Part shown: positions 1-6,701 of the stretch, piece by piece
Layout: each line of letters starts with the position of its first letter
How positions within the stretch are numbered: position 1 is the stretch's first letter
Source of the DNA: Bacillota bacterium
Lineage (GTDB): Bacteria > Bacillota > Clostridia > Acetivibrionales > DSM-1351
Assembly (NCBI GenBank): GCA_023400235.1
Contig: JAEXFI010000014.1
Span: 1-64,000 of the forward strand
Length of the DNA stretch: 64,000 nucleotides
Direction: 5' to 3'
The notes under the pieces: model-generated
What the model saw: the letters and a program-made list of their open reading frames with translations, nothing else
Database searches by the model: none
What the model was told of the DNA's origin: nothing
Program-made: the position numbers and the translations under genes

Positions 1-16
1 TTTTCGTACAAAATTC

Positions 17-67
17 AAAAAAGACACTGAATTTGAAAATATCAGTTCAAAATTCAGTGTCTTTTTT
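17..67. terminator. Large perfect inverted repeat, bidirectional terminator
   Basis: Two 18-base arms (17-34 and 50-67) are exact reverse complements around a 15-base loop. The arms begin and end in A6/T6, so a T-run follows the hairpin on either strand. It probably insulates the tRNA gene from whatever lies to the left of the window. Confidence 0.75.
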
Positions 68-81
68 CTTCTTAAATGCCA

Positions 82-105
82 AAAAGCCTGATAAATCAGG
101 CTTTT
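82..105 (-). terminator. Terminator of tRNA-Ser(CGA)
   Basis: The hairpin arms AAAAGCCTGA and TCAGGCTTTT flank a 4-base loop and lie 12 bases past the 3' end of the leftward tRNA. On the minus strand the stem ends in a T-run. Confidence 0.8.
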
Positions 106-116
106 CAGACGAATTG

Positions 117-205
117 TGGCGGAGAAGGTGGGATTCGAACCCACGTGACGTTTCCGTCAAACTGATTTCGAGTCAGCCCCGTTATGACCACTTCGATACT
201 TCTCC
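117..205 (-). tRNA. tRNA-Ser (anticodon CGA)
   Basis: The reverse strand folds as a class II tRNA. The acceptor GGAGAAG pairs with CTTCTCC, the discriminator is G and CCA is encoded. The anticodon loop is CTCGAAA on a GCTGA/TCAGT stem, giving anticodon CGA. A long variable arm typical of serine tRNAs and a GGTTCGAATCC T-arm are present. Confidence 0.95.
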
Positions 206-256
206 ATGCAACCCTAAGTTAATGCCATAAACTTCATGATTAACTTCAGCATATAT

Positions 257-285
257 ATTCTACACGGAAACAACCCTTGTTTCAA
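257..285 (-). promoter_or_regulatory. SigA-type promoter of tRNA-Ser(CGA)
   Basis: On the minus strand TTGAAA (285-280) is followed after exactly 17 bases by TAGAAT (262-257), about 50 bases upstream of the mature tRNA 5' end. This is a good match to the housekeeping consensus. Confidence 0.7.
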
Positions 286-402
286 GTTTTTTATTTTTCC
301 AGCATTCTACACACGCTCTTCACATTCATGTCACGCTGCCTTTAATGTCAGGAGTTATTATTTTTCCTGTGGAACCTAATTAAGTCTCAGCGAGGTAAAG
401 CG

Positions 403-498
403 ATGGAAAAACTAAAGAATCCTTGTAAATTCAATAAGCTAAAGCCTTTTAAGATTGTGCTGGATATAGCTGTCGGTTTTGCTGATATTAATGTATAA
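403..498 (+). CDS. Possible 31-residue small protein
   Basis: An ATG at 403 opens 31 codons after a weak AGGTAA ribosome site. The product is basic at the N-terminus (MEKLKNPCKF) and hydrophobic later (KIVLDIAVGF). Nothing in it is recognisable and no promoter is obvious, so it may be chance. It is the only candidate gene in the 369 bases between tRNA-Ser and the ABC operon; the rest of that gap holds only the tRNA promoter and the operon terminator. Confidence 0.2.
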   Translation: MEKLKNPCKFNKLKPFKIVLDIAVGFADINV

Positions 499-540
499 CT
501 GCAGTTTATATAAATCAACTCCTTTAATGTGTCAGAAATA

Positions 541-570
541 AAATGGCTGCCTCTTATCCAGCAGCCATTT
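541..570 (-). terminator. Terminator of GntR-ABC operon
   Basis: Arms AAATGGCTGC (541-550) and GCAGCCATTT (561-570) form a 10-bp stem just past the permease stop. On the minus strand it is followed by a short T/A-rich tail. Confidence 0.65.
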
Positions 571-574
571 TATT

Positions 575-1231
575 TCAAAGCTCCATTTTATTGTAGATTC
601 TCTGCGCAACCCCTATTGAAATGCTATAAAGTACAATGTCCAAAAGTAGGAATATTGCAAATAATGCAGTTGTATTATTTAAAACTGCTATATTTGAAAG
701 CTTCTCCATTGTCTCAGGTTTAATGCCCTTGGCTATTATACCCACCAGGAAAATCCCCAGAAAGGGTATAAAAGATATGAATTTCCCCTTGATTGCACCA
801 AATTTAAAATAGGCCGGCAGCTGGACTGCTGTAAATAACATATACATGGTCAATCCCACGCTGACAGACGCAATTACCTCCTCCATATTAAAAGGCTTTT
901 TTGTGAGAATGAAGAAGGCTATGTTCATGATGCTTCCGAAAATAGCCGCAATAAGGCCGGCAAGTGCTGAGAACAGATACCTGCCCCCAACTATGTCCTT
1001 CCTGGTGACCGGCAGCAACCCATAAAGCCTATTCAAATCGTTTTTCTCAGCAATTGAGAATGTATAATTGGAGGTCATTGCCATTATGCTCATGCAGAAT
1101 ATAAACCCCGAAACAATATCCTGGGTGCTTAATATTATTATAAGAGGAGCAATAAAAACCACCAGCAGGGATTTGGAATAGGGTTTTATCAATGAAATAT
1201 CCAGGCTCAGCATTTTTAAAACATTATTCAT
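575..1231 (-). CDS. ABC-2 type transporter permease (218 aa)
   Basis: The membrane subunit of a small ABC exporter, with about six hydrophobic helices. The length, six-helix pattern and position directly after an ABC ATPase match the ABC2_membrane_5-type permeases found in GntR-ABC operons of Firmicutes (YtrA-type regulator followed by transporter). Its ATG is preceded by AAAGGAGGC, which lies inside the end of the ATPase gene; the ATPase stop is one base upstream, so the genes are translationally coupled. The substrate cannot be told. Members of this class are often induced by cell-envelope stress, but that is family knowledge, not seen here. Confidence 0.8.
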   Translation of the reverse strand: MNNVLKMLSLDISLIKPYSKSLLVVFIAPLIIILSTQDIVSGFIFCMSIMAMTSNYTFSIAEKNDLNRLYGLLPVTRKDIVGGRYLFSALAGLIAAIFGSIMNIAFFILTKKPFNMEEVIASVSVGLTMYMLFTAVQLPAYFKFGAIKGKFISFIPFLGIFLVGIIAKGIKPETMEKLSNIAVLNNTTALFAIFLLLDIVLYSISIGVAQRIYNKMEL

Positions 1232-1232
1232 T

Positions 1233-2084
1233 TCATTTGCCTCCTTTGCTTGTAAAAACTATAATGTCATCGATTGAAACCGGTTCGCAGCTCAGATGGC
1301 TGAATTCCCTGATATCCGTACTCCTGATAAGTCCTTCAAAGCCGGTGGAATATTTTCTTTTGCCAAGCAGCTTCTCTTCCAGACTATGGCTGAGCTCGTC
1401 CTTGCCCCCCTTAACCATTCTGAAACCACCTGTAAAATCGTCCTTCGGACCTGTGTAAAACAGACTTCCATTGTTGATAAAGGTCAGATAATCTGCAATT
1501 TTGTCCAGGTCTGAGGTTATATGAGTGGAAAAGAGCACACTTCTCGTGCCGTCCTGTATGAATTCCGACAGTATTTCCAGCAACTCATCCCTGGCAACCG
1601 GGTCCAGCCCGCTTGTGGGTTCGTCCAGTATCAGAAGCCTTGCATCGTGGGAGAAGGCGCAGGACAGCATTAATTTCATCTGCATGCCTCTTGAAAGCTC
1701 CTTTATTTTTTTATTCAGGTCAAGTCCGAATCTTTCTGTCATTTCCCTAAACTTCCCGCTGTCCCAGGCCTTATAAAAAATTCCCACGGATTTATCCACC
1801 TGCCTGACAGTCCAATCCTGAACAAAGTAGTTTGAGTCAAAAACAGCTCCCATATCTTCTTTTATCTTATTCTGGTCGTTAATACTGTCCATGCCTAATA
1901 TTTTAATGCTGCCGGCGTTTTTTTTCAGCATGTTCAGCATCAGCTTTATTGTAGTTGTTTTCCCTGCCCCGTTCGGCCCTATCAGTCCCATTATATATCC
2001 CTGGGGAAGGGAAAAGCTTATATCCTTTAACGTAAATTTGTCATATTCCTTCTTTAGTCCCTGGATTTCAATAGCATTACTCAT
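1233..2084 (-). CDS. ABC transporter ATP-binding protein
   Basis: A complete nucleotide-binding subunit. Walker A is GPNGAGKTT near residue 38, the signature-like LSRGMQMK follows, and Walker B is LLILDEPTSGLD, ending in an H-loop STH. The C-terminal ~80 residues are divergent. Two in-frame ATGs exist (2090 and 2084). I prefer 2084 because GGAGGAGG sits 6 bases before it and would touch the first ATG. The gene overlaps the end of the GntR gene and is one base from the permease, so all three form one operon. Confidence 0.9.
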   Translation of the reverse strand: MSNAIEIQGLKKEYDKFTLKDISFSLPQGYIMGLIGPNGAGKTTTIKLMLNMLKKNAGSIKILGMDSINDQNKIKEDMGAVFDSNYFVQDWTVRQVDKSVGIFYKAWDSGKFREMTERFGLDLNKKIKELSRGMQMKLMLSCAFSHDARLLILDEPTSGLDPVARDELLEILSEFIQDGTRSVLFSTHITSDLDKIADYLTFINNGSLFYTGPKDDFTGGFRMVKGGKDELSHSLEEKLLGKRKYSTGFEGLIRSTDIREFSHLSCEPVSIDDIIVFTSKGGK

Positions 2085-2460
2085 TTTCATCCTCCTCCAT
2101 AAGTATACCTAGCATTTTTACAAGTTCTTCTCCAGATATCCCAGCCCTTCCAGCAGCTTTAATCGCCGCAGACAGGTTATCCTCAACCTCTCTGAGCAAT
2201 TGCTCCCGGATGAGCTCCGAGCCTCTTCCCATAACATAGCAGCCCTTGCCCTGAACATTGGTGACAAAGCCCTCCTGCTCCAACTCGGTATATGCCCTGG
2301 TTGTAGTCAGAACGCTGATCTTCAAGTCTCTGGCAAGTTGCCTCAGAGAAGGCAGCAGTTCATTTTCTTCAATCTCTCCTGAAAGGATGGCACTTTTTAT
2401 CTGCTCCTTTATCTGCTCATAGATGGGTATCCCAGATGTATTGGAAATAATTATTTTCAC
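2077..2460 (-). CDS. GntR family regulator, YtrA subfamily (127 aa)
   Basis: A short GntR protein. An N-terminal winged helix carries the classical GIPIYEQIKEQIKSAI and LPSLRQLARDL segments, followed by a ~50-residue helical tail with no large effector domain, as in the YtrA subfamily. The start is GTG at 2460 with CGGAGGAA 5 bases upstream. YtrA-type regulators usually repress their own transporter operon, and the gene lies first in this operon directly behind an inverted repeat that fits autoregulation. The inducer is unknown. Confidence 0.9.
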   Translation of the reverse strand: MKIIISNTSGIPIYEQIKEQIKSAILSGEIEENELLPSLRQLARDLKISVLTTTRAYTELEQEGFVTNVQGKGCYVMGRGSELIREQLLREVEDNLSAAIKAAGRAGISGEELVKMLGILMEEDENE

Positions 2461-2478
2461 TTAATTCCTCCGGTTCAT

Positions 2479-2518
2479 TGTATATACTGTTATATATGTT
2501 ACATATACAGTATATACA
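2479..2518 (-). promoter_or_regulatory. Probable GntR operator / promoter region
   Basis: Perfect 12-bp arms TGTATATACTGT (2479-2490) and ACAGTATATACA (2507-2518) flank 16 bases. The spacer contains a second dyad, ATATGT-T-ACATAT (2494-2506). It lies 19 bases before the GntR GTG, overlapping AT-rich -10-like sequences. Operator function is inferred from position. Confidence 0.65.
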
Positions 2519-2558
2519 TAATAAACATTCATGTCAATAATATAAGAGAAAGTTAAAA

Positions 2559-2590
2559 AACCTGTTCAGTACAAGGAGTCTGAACAGGTT
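2559..2590 (-). terminator. Terminator of the CmpB-like gene
   Basis: An 11-bp stem, AACCTGTTCAG (2559-2569) with CTGAACAGGTT (2580-2590), sits 35 bases past the stop codon. On the minus strand it runs into AT-rich sequence. Confidence 0.65.
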
Positions 2591-2625
2591 AATTTATTAA
2601 TTTGCTTGCTTACTTCTTTGCTTAC

Positions 2626-3579
2626 TTATTTGCTTACTTTTTGCTTCAAATCTCTTTTTATATCCTTAAGCACCTCTTTCAAGTGGCTGAGCTGCACGTT
2701 ATACCTCATGCTCCGCATATGAGGAAACGCCCGAAACAGTCTTTGTACGCTTCCGTTCCTGGAGGTGAGAGCTTCAAAATTCTCTCGAAGCTTTTTATTA
2801 AGGTCATTTTTGCCTGCCTCTATCTTGTGGTTAAAGCCGGCTTTTCCTTCTTCTATCTTGTGGTTCAATCCGGCTTTTCCTTCTTCTATCTTATGGTTCA
2901 ATCCGGCCTTTCCTTCCTCTATCCTGTGACTAAGTCCGGCCTTTCCCTCTTCCAGGATAACCTTCAGCTTTTCAAAGCTTTTGAGAAATTCCTTTTCGTT
3001 GAACCACTCTCCAATATCTGAATTCCTGCGGAGCTCTTCCGTAAACTCATAAAGCTTTTTAAGCCGTTCATTAAGATTTACCAATGTATTCAGGGTAAAG
3101 ATGCTGTCCACGGTAAATGCAGCCAGCAGCAGCAAGACCACAATATTCAAATATAAGGCAGGCAGGCTTGAAACCAGATACTCCGTGAATGGATGCACCA
3201 CCTTGACCAGCAGGACACTCATGATTCCAAAGTATACGGAATTCTTAAGACATACCCTGCCCTCAAGATTAAACCTGTTTTGGCTGTAATCCCACCACTT
3301 GGTTGCAAAAAATGTCTCAAGCAGCCAGCCTGTAATATACTCGACTGTGCTTGTAATTACAATGCTGCTTATAAATATGATAGGAATGCTGAATTCAACC
3401 GGTTCAAGTATCCATATAATGAAGAGAGCCCCAAATCCATAGACAGGGCAGTAAGGACCTGCCAAAAAGCCCCTGTTTACAAGCCTTTTTGCCAGCAACG
3501 AACAGTAAATGACTTCACATATCCATCCAATAACGCTATAAATGGTAAAATAAACAATTATTACTTCAGCATTCTGCAA
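2626..3579 (-). CDS. CmpB-type (putative ABC-transporter type IV) membrane protein with 11-residue repeats
   Basis: The N-terminal ~180 residues contain about five membrane helices and the conserved opening seen in the CmpB family (IYSVIGWICEVIYCS, GFLAGPYCPVYGFGA, WDYSQNRFNLEGRVCLKNS). The last ~130 residues are hydrophilic and helical, with four copies of EEGKAGL(N/S)H(K/R)I. Function is unknown for the family. The gene is monocistronic, with its own terminator, and its start at 3579 follows a GGAGGGAG-type ribosome site. Confidence 0.8.
   Translation of the reverse strand: MQNAEVIIVYFTIYSVIGWICEVIYCSLLAKRLVNRGFLAGPYCPVYGFGALFIIWILEPVEFSIPIIFISSIVITSTVEYITGWLLETFFATKWWDYSQNRFNLEGRVCLKNSVYFGIMSVLLVKVVHPFTEYLVSSLPALYLNIVVLLLLAAFTVDSIFTLNTLVNLNERLKKLYEFTEELRRNSDIGEWFNEKEFLKSFEKLKVILEEGKAGLSHRIEEGKAGLNHKIEEGKAGLNHKIEEGKAGFNHKIEAGKNDLNKKLRENFEALTSRNGSVQRLFRAFPHMRSMRYNVQLSHLKEVLKDIKRDLKQKVSK
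2821..2952 (-). repeat. Four tandem 33-bp coding repeats (11-residue units)
   Basis: Read on the minus strand, four consecutive 33-bp units encode EEGKAGLSHRI, EEGKAGLNHKI, EEGKAGLNHKI and EEGKAGFNHKI, followed by a partial EAGKN unit. An 11-residue periodicity fits a right-handed (hendecad) coiled coil. The DNA units are nearly identical, so copy number could vary by slippage. Confidence 0.9.
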
Positions 3580-3861
3580 ATGGACTCCCTCCTGTAAGCT
3601 TTATTAACCTAATTATACAATACCCTGTCCCCGGGTTCCATAGTTGACATTTGCTGAAGCTGTTTCCTTTCTAAGTGCTATTTTTCTACATTATTCTTTA
3701 AAATTTTACTTATTAGTACAATTTTTCACCGATTCCAGACTTATTTTCGATTTTTTCCCCATAGACTCATTTCAAATACTTCCGGTTTATAGTAAAATAT
3801 CTCTAGACAGGTTTATATAAAATTATTCCAGTTATATTTTGAAATAGATAAAGGTGATAGT

Positions 3862-5199
3862 ATGGAGCTTCAAATACCCATTATAAATATGGTTTTATCA
3901 CTCTCCGGTGCCGTTGATCTCATCGACTCCAGCTTGTCCAATCACCATAAGAGAGTTGCATACATTGCATACAGCATTGCAAAGGAAATGAATTATTCAG
4001 ACCTTGAGCTCAAGGATATTGTATTGGCTGGGCTGCTGCATGACTGCGGCGCAGTCAATCTTTCGGAAAGAAGTTCATTATTCGAATTTGACTATGGAAA
4101 TTCCGCCATGGAAAGGCATTCTCACGGCTACAAGGGTTGGTTTATACTTAGCGATTCACAGGAACTGAAGGCAGCAGCCGAAATAATCAAGTTCCATCAC
4201 GTGTTCTGGGAGGAAGAGGCAGAGGGTTATCTGGATGCATATAAAATACCCAGAGCAAGCCATATACTCCACCTTGCCGATAGAATCGACATTCTCATCA
4301 ACAGAAACATGGAGATATTAAACCAGAGGAAATTTATAGTTGACCAGGTTGAGAACCGCAAAGGAACAGTATTCCTGCCGGAAGCAGTAGAAGCCTTCAA
4401 AGGGCTTGCCCCAAAGCCCTATTTTTGGTTTGACATAGTGACGCCCTATATTGATGAGCTAATAAGCAAGGAATTGTCATCATACATAGTAACACTTGAT
4501 AACCAGCGCCTGCTTGAATTTGCAAATGTAGCGCACAGGATTATTGATTTTCGAAGCAAATTTACAGCCACACATTCCATAGGTGTGGCTACCAGTGCCA
4601 GCAGTCTGGCTGCGAAGCTGGGATTCAGCCGGGAGGACTGTGAGCTTATGCATTGTGCCGGGCTAATGCACGACCTGGGCAAGCTTTCCATATCGGAGAA
4701 TATTCTTGAGAAGCCCGGACCGCTTACCAAGCATGAGTACAATGTCATAAAAAGTCACACCTATCATACCTACAGAATCATCAATTCAATGCCGGGACTT
4801 GACAAGGTCCGAGATTGGGCAGCCCTCCACCATGAAAAGCTGGACGGTACGGGCTATCCCTTCGGGCTTGGAGCTGACAAGCTCACACTGGGCTCCCGTA
4901 TACTGGCAGTAAGTGATATGTTTACGGCTCTGACCGAGGAGAGACCCTATCGTAAAGCCTTGTCGGTGGAGGCTGCAACGGATATAATCATGAAGACCAG
5001 AGGCCTGGACCCCGACGTAAAGGCTTGTCTGTACAAAAATCTTGAGGAAATCAATTGTGTGAGAAAGATATCTCAGGAAAATATTTTTGTAAGCTGCCAC
5101 GAGATCTTAAACAGTGAATACGGCTTCTTGAATTCCAAGCTTAAGCCTTGCAGTCATACTAAAATAGGTAATGTTATAAATTTCAAGGTGACAGGTTAG
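3862..5199 (+). CDS. Tandem HD / HD-GYP domain protein (445 aa)
   Basis: The C-terminal domain is a canonical HD-GYP: LMHDLGKL, then SHTYHTYRII, then HHEKLDGTGYPFGL, then DMFTALTEERPYRKAL. This type of domain hydrolyses cyclic di-GMP in known members. The N-terminal half is a second, diverged HD domain (HHKRVAY, LLHDCGA, FHHVFWEEE, LADRIDIL) that keeps the metal ligands but lacks GYP. No signal or membrane helix is seen, so it is cytosolic. The start is ATG with AAAGGTGAT upstream. The gene stands alone; a diguanylate cyclase lies at 48 kb. Confidence 0.9.
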   Translation: MELQIPIINMVLSLSGAVDLIDSSLSNHHKRVAYIAYSIAKEMNYSDLELKDIVLAGLLHDCGAVNLSERSSLFEFDYGNSAMERHSHGYKGWFILSDSQELKAAAEIIKFHHVFWEEEAEGYLDAYKIPRASHILHLADRIDILINRNMEILNQRKFIVDQVENRKGTVFLPEAVEAFKGLAPKPYFWFDIVTPYIDELISKELSSYIVTLDNQRLLEFANVAHRIIDFRSKFTATHSIGVATSASSLAAKLGFSREDCELMHCAGLMHDLGKLSISENILEKPGPLTKHEYNVIKSHTYHTYRIINSMPGLDKVRDWAALHHEKLDGTGYPFGLGADKLTLGSRILAVSDMFTALTEERPYRKALSVEAATDIIMKTRGLDPDVKACLYKNLEEINCVRKISQENIFVSCHEILNSEYGFLNSKLKPCSHTKIGNVINFKVTG

Positions 5200-5242
5200 T
5201 ACGCTGACCGATTATATGTTCAATGGGATAGACAATAAAAAA

Positions 5243-5259
5243 GCCGGCCAAAAGGCCGG
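5243..5259. terminator. GC-rich hairpin after the HD-GYP gene
   Basis: CCGGCC-AAAA-GGCCGG (5244-5259) forms a compact hairpin. The T-run lies on the minus-strand side (TTTTTTATTG), so it acts best on leftward transcripts, though it may also end the rightward HD-GYP message. Confidence 0.55.
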
Positions 5260-5392
5260 TCAAGTGATTGTTAAGGGTATTTCACAATTCTATTGTATAT
5301 TGTTTCAGGGGTTTTTACACTGTCAATAGCTGCCTTGTGAGTAAGGTTCTCCCTTGGAAGGTTATGCCTTGATGTTTTATGACAGTTTGATG

Positions 5393-5421
5393 TTGACAAG
5401 TACTATGGTGTAATGTAAAAT
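5393..5421 (+). promoter_or_regulatory. SigA promoter of the tRNA-Ser(GGA) locus
   Basis: TTGACA (5393-5398), a 17-base spacer and TAAAAT (5416-5421) form a near-consensus promoter. The predicted start lies just before a GCGG...CCGC hairpin and about 30 bases before the truncated tRNA half, so the transcript would contain both the broken and the intact tRNA. Confidence 0.75.
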
Positions 5422-5457
5422 ATAAAAGCGGCTTAAAAAGAACCGCATATTTTAAGT

Positions 5458-5498
5458 GGAGAGATGGCTGAGCTGGTCTAAGGCGCACGACTGGAAAT
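5458..5498 (+). pseudogene. 5' half of a tRNA-Ser(GGA), broken after the anticodon
   Basis: The segment begins GGAGAGATGGCTGAG and runs through a complete D-arm and the left anticodon stem to CTGGAAAT, then stops matching a tRNA and becomes AT-rich sequence. It looks more like a standard clostridial tRNA-Ser(GGA) than the intact copy 60 bases downstream does. No matching 3' half is visible. This is the pattern left when an element integrates at an anticodon loop. Confidence 0.8.
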
Positions 5499-5558
5499 AA
5501 AGTAAAATATTAAAAGTTTGCATCTTGTAGCCTCTTGAAAATTTAATAGTTTTTATAT

Positions 5559-5649
5559 GGAGAGTTCGCCTAGTTGGTCGAGGGCGCATGACTGGAAATC
5601 ATGTAGGGTCGCAAGGTCCTCTAGAGTTCGAATCTCTAACTCTCCGCCA
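5559..5649 (+). tRNA. tRNA-Ser (anticodon GGA)
   Basis: A class II tRNA. The acceptor GGAGAGT pairs with ACTCTCC, followed by G and encoded CCA. The anticodon loop is CTGGAAA on a CATGA/TCATG stem, so the anticodon is GGA. A variable arm (AGGGTCGCAAGGTCCT) and T-arm TAGAG-TTCGAAT-CTCTA are present. The body differs from the broken copy upstream at many positions, which suggests separate origins. Confidence 0.93.
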
Positions 5650-5656
5650 AAATGAA

Positions 5657-5690
5657 GGGCTACAGGTTTTTACCTATAGCTCTTTGTTAT
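5657..5690 (+). terminator. Terminator of the tRNA-Ser(GGA) transcript
   Basis: GGGCTACAGGT (5657-5667) pairs with ACCTATAGCTC (5672-5682), with one wobble and one mismatch, followed by TTTGTTAT. The remaining ~275 bases up to the next gene are AT-rich with no convincing gene; a 63-codon frame at 5767 has no ribosome site. Confidence 0.55.
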
Positions 5691-5965
5691 GTCTGAAAGT
5701 TGATTTTACCCCTACAATACCCCTCTCGAAAATTAATGCCATAATCTATCATATACAACACCACCAATGCTATTGAAAATTTCAAAACAAATGGACAGGA
5801 CGGGTTTTCTTGAAGTGTGGTCTTTTCTGACTCAACCAATAACTCTAAATAAAAATCCTTACTTGGTAAAAGTATATGGACTTTTATTGCAAAATAGCAT
5901 ATTATGTTACATATTATTCCATTGTATTAAAATCTTTGTAAAAATTAAATTAGGCTAGGTGCAAT

Positions 5966-6388
5966 ATGAATAAAACTCAAAAAAACTTTAAAAAACAAAT
6001 GAAAGAAATTGAACAAGATTTACTAGATAAAGCAAAAAACGACGAAGGTCTATTTAATAATAACTTATATAAAGATAAATTTTATGGTAATCCAACTTCT
6101 CGATCAAAAGGTTCTATTAGCTTTATAGCAGTTATAGGAATTATTGCAGCAATACTTTTCTTTACGAATCCGAACAAAAGCGATTTTAATGAATGGGCAA
6201 AGTCACAATTACTTTCGCAAACTAAAAGCGACATGGAAAGAGGACTTATTGAGTTACTAGGAGGTACAGTTTCCGAAGCAGTAACAGTTAGAAAAGACTA
6301 TATATTGTTTTCTATTTATGAGTCAAGAATTAGTGGGAATAATAACCAAAAAATACTAGGTATTTTTAAAATATTTATACCATTATAA
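5966..6388 (+). CDS. DUF4359-like membrane-anchored protein (140 aa)
   Basis: A lysine-rich N-terminus (~45 residues) is followed by one membrane helix (ISFIAVIGIIAAILFFTN, about residues 51-68). A C-terminal domain then resembles DUF4359 proteins: TNPNKSDFNEWAK, LLGG, RKDYILFSIYE, KILGIF. Family function is unknown. The gene is much more AT-rich than its neighbours and lies directly behind the disrupted tRNA-Ser, so it may be cargo of an old integration. The ribosome site is weak. Confidence 0.55.
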   Translation: MNKTQKNFKKQMKEIEQDLLDKAKNDEGLFNNNLYKDKFYGNPTSRSKGSISFIAVIGIIAAILFFTNPNKSDFNEWAKSQLLSQTKSDMERGLIELLGGTVSEAVTVRKDYILFSIYESRISGNNNQKILGIFKIFIPL

Positions 6389-6593
6389 TACTAAATTATC
6401 CTACTATTTATGTTCAGCTGGGACCAATACCATAGGCCTGTATGAAAATAAATTTTCTGATTATTGCTGATACCTAGAAACCCGGCAAGCACCGGCACAT
6501 CTAATTTAAAAGCTTAAAACACTTATGGGGCAGGCAATCCTAATACTAAATGAAGGTCAAAGTGAGAAAATATTACTCCCTTTTTCACAACAC

Positions 6594-6638
6594 AAAAAAG
6601 CTTGTACCCCCATATTATCAAAGGGTTACAAGCTTTTT
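6594..6638 (-). terminator. Terminator of the leftward sugar operon
   Basis: AAAAAGCTTGTA pairs with TACAAGCTTTTT around a short loop, with a T-run on the minus strand. It sits about 65 bases past the GH94-like stop. The gap 6389-6701 otherwise holds nothing recognisable. Confidence 0.75.
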
Positions 6639-6701
6639 CCTCACCAGTGTCAAAGATGGGATAATAACACAGTACAACATATATTTTAAGCTAAGCAGCC
6701 T

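Noticed and set aside
2600..2640. Short TTGCTTAC-type direct repeats, considered as a CRISPR-like or mobile repeat
   Set aside because: They are only a few imperfect 12-16 base units at the end of the CmpB-like gene with no spacers, best seen as local slippage.
5767..5958. 63-codon frame after tRNA-Ser(GGA)
   Set aside because: It lies in AT-rich sequence with no ribosome site and no recognisable content.
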